Below are positions 1-4,982 of a stretch of DNA of 5,309 nt, piece by piece. Under the pieces are notes generated by a model, which worked only from the letters and a program-made list of their open reading frames with translations, was not told the origin of the DNA and did not search any database. The stretch covers positions 1-5,309 of the forward strand of contig JBKPHS010000015.1 of assembly GCA_046729975.1 (NCBI GenBank). Direction: 5' to 3'. Every line of letters begins with the position of its first letter. The stretch's first letter is position 1. Made by a program: the position numbers and the translations under genes. The DNA is from JBKPHS01 sp046729975 (lineage in GTDB: Bacteria > Actinomycetota > Thermoleophilia > Solirubrobacterales > Thermoleophilaceae).

Positions 1-180
1 TACGGCGGCTCGCTGATCGTCGATCCGTGGGGCGAGGTGCTGGCTCGCGCGCGGGACGAGGAGCGTTTCGTCGCCGCCGACCTCGACCTGGGTCGCCAGG
101 AGGAGGTCCGCGAGCAGCTGCCGAGCCTTGCGAACCGCGTGCCGGGCGCGTACCGCTGGCCGCAGGAGGCGCCGGTCTAG
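1..180 (+). CDS. Carbon-nitrogen hydrolase (nitrilase superfamily), C-terminal fragment
   Basis: This is the last 59 codons of a gene that begins before the window, ending in TAG at 178-180. The visible part reads YGGSLIVDPWGEVLARA, then an acidic stretch and FVAADLDL, then a tail ending GAYRWPQEAPV. This is the typical end of a nitrilase-superfamily enzyme: the strand carrying S-x-I-VDP-x-G-EVLA, the A-x-xDL strand, and a short C-terminal tail with a tyrosine. Such enzymes cleave non-peptide C-N bonds (amides, nitriles, carbamoyl groups) with a Glu-Lys-Cys triad, but the catalytic residues lie upstream and cannot be checked. No NAD-synthetase domain follows, so it is not the glutaminase half of a fused NadE. 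The substrate cannot be named. Its stop overlaps the GTG of the TetR gene by one base, suggesting co-transcription. Confidence 0.85.
   Translation, partial: YGGSLIVDPWGEVLARARDEERFVAADLDLGRQEEVREQLPSLANRVPGAYRWPQEAPV
164..169 (+). promoter_or_regulatory. Ribosome binding site of the TetR gene
   Basis: AGGAGG lies 10 nt before the GTG at 180. It supports that GTG as the start of the TetR-family protein, although the reading frame is open much further upstream inside the hydrolase gene. The site lies within the hydrolase coding sequence, which fits translational coupling. Confidence 0.6.
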
Positions 181-836
181 TGGCGGCCGCGCGCGGCGAG
201 CCCCGGGGCGCGAACGCGATCGACAAGCGCCGCCTGATCCTCGACGCCGCCGTGAAGGTGTTCGCGCGGCGGGGCTTTCACTCCTGCCGCGTCTCCGACG
301 TCGCCGACGAGGCCGGGGTCGCGTACGGGCTCGTGTACCACTACTTCGACTCCAAGGAGGAGATCCTCAACACGCTCTTCGCCGAGCGCTGGCAGATCAT
401 GCTCGACGCGATCGTCGAGATCGACCGCCGCGAGAACGCCGACGTGCGCGAGAAGCTGTACGGGGTCGCGTCGTTCATCATCGACTCCTACCGGCACGAC
501 CCCGAGCTGATGAAGGTGATCATCGTCGAGGTCACCCGCGCGGCCAACTCCTTCGGGCGCGAGCACCTCGAGAAGATCCGGGAGGCGTACGACCTGATCG
601 GCCAGATCGTGGAGTCCGCGCGCCAGGACGGGTCGTTCAACCGCGACATCTCGGCGGAGTTCGCGGCGATGTGCTTCTACGGAGCCGTGGAGCAGCTCCT
701 GACTGCCTGGATCTTCGACCTGCTGCCGCAGACGGACGAGGAGTTCGAGCGGGCGAAAGGCCTCGTCGTCGAGACGATTTGCGGCGGGCTGGAGACGGAG
801 AACGCCGGTTTTCTCGGCTCCGCCTCGGGTAGTTAG
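180..836 (+). CDS. TetR/AcrR-family transcriptional regulator, FadR/YsiA-like
   Basis: The protein has 218 residues, the normal size for the family. Residues 17-63 form the TetR_N DNA-binding domain: RRLILDAAVKVFARRGF, then the helix-turn-helix VSDVADEAGVAYGLVYHYF (about 38-56), followed by the typical S-K-E-E-I-L. The C-terminal domain holds DPELMKVIIVEV and a late helix with AVEQLLTAWIF. This pattern recalls the fatty-acid/acyl-CoA-responsive FadR (YsiA) subgroup, which represses beta-oxidation genes and is released by long-chain acyl-CoA; that assignment is by resemblance only. The start is GTG 180, which overlaps the upstream stop (TAGTG), has an AGGAGG, and places the HTH at the expected distance. 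The in-frame ATG at 27 would add a basic, low-complexity extension out of frame inside the hydrolase gene. The neighbouring hydrolase is the likeliest target, with autoregulation, but no operator was recognised. Confidence 0.9.
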   Translation: MAAARGEPRGANAIDKRRLILDAAVKVFARRGFHSCRVSDVADEAGVAYGLVYHYFDSKEEILNTLFAERWQIMLDAIVEIDRRENADVREKLYGVASFIIDSYRHDPELMKVIIVEVTRAANSFGREHLEKIREAYDLIGQIVESARQDGSFNRDISAEFAAMCFYGAVEQLLTAWIFDLLPQTDEEFERAKGLVVETICGGLETENAGFLGSASGS

Positions 837-839
837 ACT
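834..839 (+). promoter_or_regulatory. Possible -10 element before the small membrane-protein cluster
   Basis: TAGACT matches the actinobacterial -10 pattern TANNNT and ends 12 nt before the ATG at 852. The following gene has no Shine-Dalgarno sequence in its 15-nt upstream gap, so a transcript starting here would have a leader of only about 5 nt. There is no convincing -35 hexamer (the region near 811 reads TTCTCG), so the call is tentative. The alternative is readthrough from the TetR gene. Confidence 0.25.
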
Positions 840-851
840 GCCTGGCCCGTC

Positions 852-986
852 ATGAGCAACGACATGGTCAAGCGTCTGATGTGGAGCGGGCTGCTCGCCG
901 GCATCGGCGCCCTCAGCACGATCGTGGCGAACCGGATCGCGACGGCGATCTGGATACGCGTCTTCGACGAGGACCCGCCCGACTAG
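852..986 (+). CDS. Small DUF4235-like membrane protein
   Basis: This 44-residue reading frame starts at ATG 852 and ends at TAG 984-986. It has a short polar start (MSNDMVKRLM), one hydrophobic segment at about 11-29 (WSGLLAGIGALSTIVANR), then IATAIWIRVFDEDPPD. The tail, with an aromatic-rich helix followed by an acidic stretch and a PP pair, resembles the end of DUF4235 proteins, which are small actinobacterial membrane proteins of unknown function that often sit beside DUF3618 and Phage_holin_3_6 genes, as here. It is shorter than most members (about 80-100 residues). In-frame ATGs at 864 and 879 are alternative starts, but 852 keeps the usual polar N-terminus. There is no ribosome binding site in the 15 nt after the TetR gene. 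The next gene starts 2 nt after its stop. Family assignment is moderate, and coding status is supported mainly by context and tight packing. Confidence 0.62.
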   Translation: MSNDMVKRLMWSGLLAGIGALSTIVANRIATAIWIRVFDEDPPD

Positions 987-988
987 GC

Positions 989-1189
989 ATGGCGCGCGAG
1001 GACTCGACGGGCGCGAGCGCTGTGGAGTGGCAGGCCGACTCCGCCCAGTCGCCGCTCGACGCGCAGCGGGCCGCGTCCGAGGAGGCGGGTCTCGCTGGTG
1101 AGCACCCGGAGCTGCTGGTAGGGGCCGCCTTCGCCGGCGGTTTCGTCCTGGCGCAGCTGCTCAAGCGGTTCGGAGGTGGAGATGGCTGA
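989..1189 (+). CDS. Small C-tail-anchored protein of unknown function
   Basis: The product has 66 residues from ATG 989. Residues 1-38 are polar and probably disordered or helical (rich in D, E, S, A, Q). Residues 41-57 (ELLVGAAFAGGFVLAQL) form one glycine/alanine-rich membrane segment followed by LKRFGGGDG. This is a tail-anchor layout, with the basic KR pair just after the membrane helix. I do not recognise a named family. The H-P-E-LLVGAAFAGGF-x-LA pattern recalls the C-terminal membrane tails of DUF883 (YqjD/ElaB) proteins, but this is only a topological likeness. It starts 2 nt after the DUF4235-like stop and overlaps the holin-family gene by 8 nt, so it almost certainly belongs to the same transcript. 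The nearest purine-rich site (GAGGA, 969-973) is 15 nt away, too far for a good ribosome binding site, so coupled translation is likely. An upstream extension in the same frame (to 881) would overlap the DUF4235-like gene out of frame and is not favoured. Confidence 0.75.
   Translation: MAREDSTGASAVEWQADSAQSPLDAQRAASEEAGLAGEHPELLVGAAFAGGFVLAQLLKRFGGGDG
1172..1176 (+). promoter_or_regulatory. Ribosome binding site of the holin-family gene
   Basis: GGAGG ends 5 nt before ATG 1182. The spacing favours ATG 1182 over the in-frame GTG at 1176, which overlaps the site itself. Confidence 0.65.
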
Positions 1190-1604
1190 CGGCGACGGCG
1201 TCAGGCCGCCCGAGACCGCGGAGAAGTCGCTCGGCGACATCGTCGGCGACGTCACCTCCAAGACGACGCTCCTGGTCCAGGAGGAGATCGCGCTCGCCAA
1301 GGCCGAGATCTCGCAGAAGATCAGCCGCCTCGCCGCCGGGGCCGGGGCCGGCGCGGCGGCCGGCGTCTTCCTCGTCTTCTTCCTGGTCGCGCTCGTTCAC
1401 GGGCTCGCCTGGCTGGTCGCCGACGTGCTCAACGAGGAGATCTGGCTCGGCTACTTCATCGTGGCCGCGTTCATCCTGCTGCTGGCTGCGCTAGCCGGCT
1501 TCCTGGCCTACCGCTTGATACGCCGCGGCACGCCGCCCACGCCGGAGATGGCGATCGAGGAGGCCAAGCGCACGCGCGCGAGCTTCGAGGAGGTCCGCCG
1601 CTGA
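1182..1604 (+). CDS. Phage_holin_3_6 (DUF1469, YqjE-like) membrane protein
   Basis: The protein has 140 residues. An N-terminal amphipathic region (about 15-50: SLGDIVGDVTSKTTLLVQ, then EEIALAKAEI) precedes two membrane segments, about 53-80 (Gly/Ala-rich, then FLVFFLVALVHGLAWLV) and about 88-113 (LGYFIVAAFILLLAALAGFL). The C-terminus is charged and ends EEAKRTRASFEEVRR. The L-V-x-E-E-x-x-LAKAE motif followed by a two-helix hairpin is characteristic of Pfam Phage_holin_3_6, which includes E. coli YqjE. The family name reflects similarity to actinophage holins, yet chromosomal members sit in ordinary envelope clusters and no lysis function is implied; the role is unknown. ATG 1182 was chosen because GGAGG lies 5 nt upstream. 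The gene overlaps the preceding one by 8 nt and shares one base of its TGA (TGATG) with the DUF3618 start, indicating one coupled operon. Confidence 0.88.
   Translation: MADGDGVRPPETAEKSLGDIVGDVTSKTTLLVQEEIALAKAEISQKISRLAAGAGAGAAAGVFLVFFLVALVHGLAWLVADVLNEEIWLGYFIVAAFILLLAALAGFLAYRLIRRGTPPTPEMAIEEAKRTRASFEEVRR
1588..1593 (+). promoter_or_regulatory. Ribosome binding site of the DUF3618 gene
   Basis: AGGAGG lies 10 nt before ATG 1604, inside the last codons of the holin-family gene, and supports the TGATG-overlapping start. Confidence 0.6.
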
Positions 1605-1828
1605 TGGCGACACGCTCCCCGGAGGAGATCCGCCGCTCGCTCGAGAGCACGCGCGAGGAGCTCGAGTACTCGCTCGTCGACCTGCGCTCGAAGGTGAACG
1701 AGCTCACCAACTGGCGCAGCCAGCTGAGGGAGAACCGACAGGCCGCGATCGTGGGGGCGGCCGTCGCCGGCTTCGTGATCGGCGGCGGAATCGCGGCGAC
1801 CTTCAGCCTGTTCCGCCGCAGGCGCTGA
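1604..1828 (+). CDS. DUF3618 family membrane-anchored protein
   Basis: The product has 74 residues. Residues 5-37 read SPEEIRRSLESTREELEYSL and VDLRSKVNELTNW, the DUF3618 signature: an R-S-P-E-E-I start, then an S-T-R-E-E-L helix with heptad-like spacing that probably forms a coiled coil. One membrane segment follows at about 47-70 (AAIVGAAVAGFVIGGGIAAT, then FSLF), and the protein ends RRRR. The basic end implies N-out or tail-anchored topology set by positive charge. DUF3618 proteins are actinobacterial, of unknown function, and regularly adjacent to Phage_holin_3_6. The layout (polar helix, C-terminal glycine-rich membrane tail, terminal arginines) parallels E. coli YqjD/ElaB, which bind ribosomes at the membrane; that parallel is structural inference, not homology that I can show. 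It is the last gene of the cluster, ending 26 bp before the convergent degV gene. Confidence 0.87.
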   Translation: MATRSPEEIRRSLESTREELEYSLVDLRSKVNELTNWRSQLRENRQAAIVGAAVAGFVIGGGIAATFSLFRRRR

Positions 1829-1846
1829 GCGCGTCGTCGAAGCGCC
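1821..1846 (+). terminator. Weak hairpin between convergent genes, possible terminator
   Basis: GGCGCT at 1821-1826 pairs with AGCGCC at 1841-1846 around a 14-nt loop. It overlaps the DUF3618 stop codon and lies just before the convergent degV stop at 1857. A 6-bp stem with a long loop and no T-run is weak, but its position between tail-to-tail genes fits a terminator for one or both directions. Sequence this GC-rich yields such stems by chance, hence low confidence. Confidence 0.2.
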
Positions 1847-1854
1847 GGACACCG

Positions 1855-2724
1855 CTACTCGACATAGCGCCTGGGGATGCCGCCGACGCCGAGCAGGCCG
1901 GGCCCGACGTGCACGCCGAGGACCGGCCCGATCTCCGAGACCCAGACCGGGTCGTTGCCGAACATCTCCCGGCAGCGGTCCGCGAGTCGCGCGGCCTGGT
2001 CGGGCGACTGGATGTGCTGGACGACCCAGCCGTCGGCGCCTGCGTCCTGCCTCTGGCGCGCGTAGTCGACCATCCGCTCGAACGCCCGCCCGCTCGTGCG
2101 CACGCGCTCGACGGGAGTCATCTCGCTCTCGAGCGTCAGGATCGGCTTGATCTTCAGCGTCGAGCCAATCCAGGCGCTGGCCGCGCCGATGCGCCCGCCC
2201 CGCCTGAGGTACTCGAGCGTGTCCACGGCGAACCAGATCTTCAGTGTCGAGCGCGCGTCGCGAACGTGCTCGACCACAGTCTCGAGGTCCCCGCCGCGGC
2301 GCGCCGCGGCAGCCGCCGCCAGGACCAGCAGCCCGCTGCCGCCGGCGGCCGTCTCCGAGTCGAGCACCCTGATGCGCTCGCCGCCCCGGCCATCGCGCTG
2401 AAGCTGCTCGGCGGCCTGCCGGGCCGCGTCGCAGGTGCCGGACAGGCCCGCGGAGATGTGGATGGAGACGATCTCGCGGCCCTCGTCGAGGAGGGGCCCG
2501 TAGACCGCGATGAAGTCGCCGACCGCGGGCTGCGAGGTGGTGGGAAGCTCCTCGGCCGAGCCCAGCTCCCGGTAGAAGGCGTCGAGGTCGGCGATCTCCG
2601 CCTCGCGCTCGGTGCGGTCCGGCCCGAAGTTGACGTACAGCGAGACCTGATGGATGCCGCTCGCCTTCGCAAGCTCGTCCGGGATGTAGCCGGTAGTGTC
2701 CGAGACGACCGCGACGGGCGGCAT
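1855..2724 (-). CDS. DegV family fatty-acid-binding protein (FakB-like)
   Basis: The protein has 289 residues, full length for the family. Seen in order: MPPVAVVSDTTGYIP (opening strand with conserved S-D-T/S-T), TTSQPAVGDF at 62-71, SIHISAGLSGT at 87-97 with the conserved serine 95 that contacts the fatty-acid carboxylate in DegV structures, VLDSETA at 120-126, DTLEYLRRGGRIG at 168-180, TLKIKPIL, and a late GPVLGVHVGPG-LLGV motif. DegV proteins cradle a long-chain fatty acid; in Firmicutes the FakB members present it to the kinase FakA for phosphorylation to acyl-phosphate. No FakA gene is visible here, so its partner is unknown. The start is fixed: a TAG lies five codons upstream in frame with no start between. 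There is no Shine-Dalgarno sequence; a TAGTGT lies 8 nt upstream and an inverted repeat surrounds the start. It converges with DUF3618 and diverges from the zinc-finger gene. Confidence 0.93.
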   Translation of the reverse strand: MPPVAVVSDTTGYIPDELAKASGIHQVSLYVNFGPDRTEREAEIADLDAFYRELGSAEELPTTSQPAVGDFIAVYGPLLDEGREIVSIHISAGLSGTCDAARQAAEQLQRDGRGGERIRVLDSETAAGGSGLLVLAAAAAARRGGDLETVVEHVRDARSTLKIWFAVDTLEYLRRGGRIGAASAWIGSTLKIKPILTLESEMTPVERVRTSGRAFERMVDYARQRQDAGADGWVVQHIQSPDQAARLADRCREMFGNDPVWVSEIGPVLGVHVGPGLLGVGGIPRRYVE

Positions 2725-2740
2725 CGCGCGCGGACACTAC
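2693..2740. repeat. Perfect 10-bp inverted repeat bracketing the degV start
   Basis: GTAGTGTCCG at 2693-2702 and its exact reverse complement CGGACACTAC at 2731-2740 are separated by 28 nt. The left arm lies in degV codons 8-11 and the right arm in the 26-bp divergent gap. In degV mRNA the arms could fold with the ATG in the loop. As DNA they could be paired half-sites, 38 bp centre to centre, for a regulator acting on both divergent genes. Confidence 0.6.
2733..2738 (-). promoter_or_regulatory. Possible -10 element for a leaderless degV transcript
   Basis: Read on the minus strand this is TAGTGT, matching TANNNT, and it ends 8 nt before the degV ATG (2724). With no Shine-Dalgarno sequence present, transcription from this element would begin at or within a base or two of the start codon, the layout of actinobacterial leaderless genes. 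No clear -35 hexamer is seen. The element lies within the right arm of the inverted repeat. Confidence 0.35.
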
Positions 2741-2750
2741 ACAACGAAAC

Positions 2751-2999
2751 GTGGCCGGCTTCGACAGGGAACAGGTGGAGAGGATCCTGCGCGAGCGTGC
2801 CGGGGGGCTCGGCGGCCTCCGATCCGCCGCGAGCCAGGACCCCAGCCCCGCCTCCGAGGAGCAGGATCGCCCGCCGCCGCCGGCGCATCCGCAAGCGGCC
2901 TGCGCGGACTGCGGGCGCCCCATCGCGCCCCGCCGGCTCGAAGCGGTGCCCCACGCCGTGCGCTGCGTCGGCTGCCAGCTGCGCCACGAGGCCCTCTAG
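2751..2999 (+). CDS. Minimal DksA/TraR-type C4 zinc-finger protein
   Basis: The product has 82 residues from GTG 2751. Residues 3-16 form a short charged helix (GFDREQVERILRER). Residues 28-48 are a Pro/Ser/Glu-rich linker. Residues 51-75 are a C4 zinc finger, C51-x2-C54-x17-C72-x2-C75, with CADCGRPIAPRRLEAVPHA and RCVGCQ. The spacing and the G-x-P-I, RLEA-x-P and C-V-x-CQ residues are those of the DksA/TraR zinc finger (zf-dskA_traR). Those proteins bind the RNA polymerase secondary channel and alter initiation, using acidic residues at a coiled-coil tip. No such coiled coil or D-x-x-D-x-A tip is present here, so polymerase action is doubtful. No ribosome binding site precedes the GTG. It is divergent from degV and 7 nt ahead of the epimerase gene, so it heads the operon and may regulate it. 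Confidence 0.85.
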   Translation: MAGFDREQVERILRERAGGLGGLRSAASQDPSPASEEQDRPPPPAHPQAACADCGRPIAPRRLEAVPHAVRCVGCQLRHEAL

Positions 3000-3006
3000 C
3001 CAGCCC

Positions 3007-4092
3007 GTGCCGAAGACCCTGCTCACGGGAGGAACCGGGTTCGTCGGGTCGGCGATCGCGCATCTGCTCGCGGAGCGAGGCGACGATCTTCGCCTGACAG
3101 TCCGCGAGAGCTCGAAGACCGACAGCCTCGCTGAGCTCGGATTCGAGCCCGCGAAGTGCGACGTGCTCGACCGGCGCGCCGTCCGTCGCGCGATGAAGGG
3201 CGTGGACCGCGTCTTCCACGCAGCGGGCAGCGTCTCGTTCCGGCCTGGCGAGGAGGCGGAGATGTTCCGCCTGAACGTCGAGGGAACGCGAATCGTGCTG
3301 GAGGAGGCGCTTCGCGCCGGCGTCGAGCGGGTGGTGTACACGTCGAGCACCGCCGCGATCGGACCGGCCGCGCCGGGGAAGACCGCCGAGGAGTCGCAGC
3401 TCTTCACGGCTGGCCACCTCGGTCTTCCGTACGTCAACTCGAAGCACGAGGCGGAGGTGGAGGCGATGCGGCTCGCCGCCCAGGGGCTGCCGGTCGTCTG
3501 CGTCAACCCGTGCGTGATCTTCGGCGGGGGCGACGTGCATCGCAGCTCCACGTCGATCGTTCGCCGCTTCCTGCTCGGGCGCATCCCCGTGTACGTGGAC
3601 GGCGGGATCAACGTGGTCGACGTCCAGGACGTCGCCCGCGGCCACCTGCTTGCCGACGAGAAGGGCAAGGTCGGCGAGCGCTACATCATCGGCAACCGCA
3701 ACTACACCTGGGACCGGCTGTTCGCCGACCTGAGCCGGATGTCCGGGGTCGAGCCGCCGCCGCTTAAGCTGCCGGCGGGGCTTGCGCTGCGCATGGTCGA
3801 GCTGATGCAGGCCTCGCCGGTCCGGCCGTCCGTCACCGCCGTGGAGGTCAAGTGGGCGAGCCAGTGGTGGACCTACCGGAACACGAAGGCCAAGCGCGAG
3901 CTCGGCTTCTCGCCGTCGCCCCACGAGGACACACTCGAGGCGACCATCGAGTGGTACTTCGAGCGCGAGGGCGACCGCTTCCAGCGCACGCGCCGCACGC
4001 AACCCGTGACCTACAAGGTTGCGGCGCGCGCCCTCGGCGCTATCGAGGGCGCGGCGAGCCTGGCGGGCCGGCTGACGCCGGGGCGGAGGTAG
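3007..4092 (+). CDS. NAD(P)-dependent epimerase/reductase, HpnA/DFR-like extended SDR
   Basis: The protein has 361 residues. An N-terminal Rossmann motif G8-x2-G11-x2-G14 (LLTGGTGFVGSAIAHLL) binds NAD(P). CDVLDR is the acidic cofactor-proximal strand, and FHAAG is the conserved H-x-A-A. The catalytic set is VVYTSSTA (S113/S114) with Y142-V-N-S-K146, then VVCVNPCVIFG-GGD. Later come PVYVDGGINVVDVQDVA-GH and GERYIIGN, a strong match to hopanoid-associated sugar epimerase HpnA and dihydroflavonol-4-reductase-like extended short-chain dehydrogenases. The true substrate is not determined: sugar nucleotide, sterol-like or other carbonyl. About 45 residues follow the usual end near W316, finishing with an Ala/Gly-rich basic tail that could touch the membrane. 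The start is GTG 3007, directly before the Rossmann strand and 7 nt after the previous stop. The frame is open far upstream, but that is antisense to degV. There is no strong ribosome binding site, so coupling is likely. Confidence 0.9.
   Translation: MPKTLLTGGTGFVGSAIAHLLAERGDDLRLTVRESSKTDSLAELGFEPAKCDVLDRRAVRRAMKGVDRVFHAAGSVSFRPGEEAEMFRLNVEGTRIVLEEALRAGVERVVYTSSTAAIGPAAPGKTAEESQLFTAGHLGLPYVNSKHEAEVEAMRLAAQGLPVVCVNPCVIFGGGDVHRSSTSIVRRFLLGRIPVYVDGGINVVDVQDVARGHLLADEKGKVGERYIIGNRNYTWDRLFADLSRMSGVEPPPLKLPAGLALRMVELMQASPVRPSVTAVEVKWASQWWTYRNTKAKRELGFSPSPHEDTLEATIEWYFEREGDRFQRTRRTQPVTYKVAARALGAIEGAASLAGRLTPGRR
4085..4089 (+). promoter_or_regulatory. Ribosome binding site of the patatin gene
   Basis: GGAGG lies 5 nt before GTG 4095, spanning the last codons of the epimerase gene. 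It settles the patatin start at 4095 despite an open frame reaching back to 3852. Confidence 0.7.
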
Positions 4093-4094
4093 CC

Positions 4095-4982
4095 GTGACG
4101 GCGACGGACAGCCGCGTGGCGTTCATCCTGGCCGGCGGCGCTTCCCGCGGCGCCTACCAGGCGGGCTGCCTGAAGCGCCTCGAGGAGGAAGGGATAACCC
4201 CCGATCTCGTCATCGGCTCCTCGATCGGCGTCTGCAACTCGCTGGTCTACGCGACCGGTGGCGCCGAGGCGCTCTGGGCGTTCTGGTCCCGCGCCGTCTC
4301 GCTGCCGCAGGTGCTCGACGTCTCGCTCACCAAGAACCCCATCTTCGGCAACTCGCTGTTCTCGATGGACCGCCTGACCCGCTACGTCGAGGCGGAGGTC
4401 GACTTCGACCGCTGCTTCCGCTCCGACATCGAGCTCACATACATCGTGGCCAACCTCTCGGCCGGCCACGAGGAGCTCCGCGGCAACCGCACCGAGCCGG
4501 ATGTCGACCGCTTCAGGACGCTCACCCGCATCGGCTATGCGATCCCGATCCTGCATCCGCTGATCGAGCTCGACGGCGACCTCTACGCCGACGGCGGCTT
4601 CCTCTGGAACGTGCCGTTCGAGTACGCGGAGGAGTGGGGCGCCACGGACATCTACATCCTGTCGGTCGTCCCCTCGGAGCTGCCGCGCGCAGACTCGCTC
4701 CGCTTCCTGCCGCAGGTCGCACTGCGCATGTACGACGTCTTCTGGCGCACCTTCGGCAACACCTCCTACCTCGAGAAGAAGCTCGAGGACGGGAAATACC
4801 ATGGCATCGACGTGACGGTTCTCGAGCCGAGCCCCGAGACGGGCATGTTCGACCCGCTCGGCATGCTGAACGCTCACCCCGGCAAGTCCAAGCGCCTGCT
4901 CTGGGAGGGCTACCGGGACACCGAGCGCGCGCTCGTCGCCGGCGCTCGGCGGACCGGCCGGGTGAAGGGCAAGGCGCCCTGA
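4095..4982 (+). CDS. Patatin-like phospholipase
   Basis: The protein has 295 residues, normal for a single-domain bacterial patatin. It opens with FILAGGASRGAYQAGCLKRL, the G-G-x-x-R-G oxyanion-hole loop at 14-19. Next is VIGSSIGVCNSL, the nucleophile elbow G41-x-S43-x-G45. The catalytic aspartate lies in YADGGFLWNVPF (D166-G-G). A Ser-Asp dyad in this order defines patatin-type acyl hydrolases, which cleave acyl esters of phospholipids or other lipids. No signal peptide, membrane helix or cyclic-nucleotide domain is present, so it is probably cytosolic or peripheral to the membrane. Bacterial members include secreted toxins such as ExoU, but nothing suggests that role here. It follows the epimerase by 2 nt and shares its TGA base with the next ATG (TGATG), so the genes are co-transcribed and probably act on related lipids. 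Confidence 0.94.
   Translation: MTATDSRVAFILAGGASRGAYQAGCLKRLEEEGITPDLVIGSSIGVCNSLVYATGGAEALWAFWSRAVSLPQVLDVSLTKNPIFGNSLFSMDRLTRYVEAEVDFDRCFRSDIELTYIVANLSAGHEELRGNRTEPDVDRFRTLTRIGYAIPILHPLIELDGDLYADGGFLWNVPFEYAEEWGATDIYILSVVPSELPRADSLRFLPQVALRMYDVFWRTFGNTSYLEKKLEDGKYHGIDVTVLEPSPETGMFDPLGMLNAHPGKSKRLLWEGYRDTERALVAGARRTGRVKGKAP

Noticed and set aside
27..179. N-terminal extension of the TetR protein from ATG 27.
   Set aside because: It overlaps the nitrilase-family coding sequence out of frame, encodes a basic low-complexity stretch unlike TetR proteins, and GTG 180 has its own AGGAGG.
1182..1604. Holin-type family name suggesting a prophage lysis module.
   Set aside because: No endolysin, integrase, terminase or structural phage gene is nearby. 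Phage_holin_3_6 members with DUF3618 and DUF4235 neighbours are common in ordinary actinobacterial chromosomes.
1508..2923. Long minus-strand open frame of 471 codons overlapping degV.
   Set aside because: It is in a different frame from degV, its translation is Arg/Ala/Gly-rich without any motif, and it also runs through the DUF3618 gene. This is typical of high-GC shadow frames.
1909..3006. Long plus-strand open frame continuous with the epimerase gene, allowing a 727-residue protein.
   Set aside because: It is antisense to the well-supported degV gene and covers the zinc-finger gene in another frame. The protein is low-complexity R/A/D-rich with no domain, and the Rossmann motif begins immediately after GTG 3007.
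2737..4002. Minus-strand open frames opposite the epimerase and patatin (2737-4002, 4011-4877).
   Set aside because: They are antisense shadows of genes with full catalytic motifs; their translations are rich in R, A and D with no recognisable domain.
4966..4980. Small hairpin AGGGC/GCCCT at the patatin-GST junction that could hide the weak ribosome binding site.
   Set aside because: It is a 5-bp stem in very GC-rich DNA, where such stems are frequent by chance. The one-base stop/start overlap already explains coupled translation.
4095..4982. Patatin as an ExoU-like secreted toxin or anti-phage (CBASS-type) effector.
   Set aside because: There is no secretion signal, chaperone, nucleotidyltransferase or CBASS accessory gene nearby. 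The tightly coupled neighbours are metabolic or small accessory proteins.
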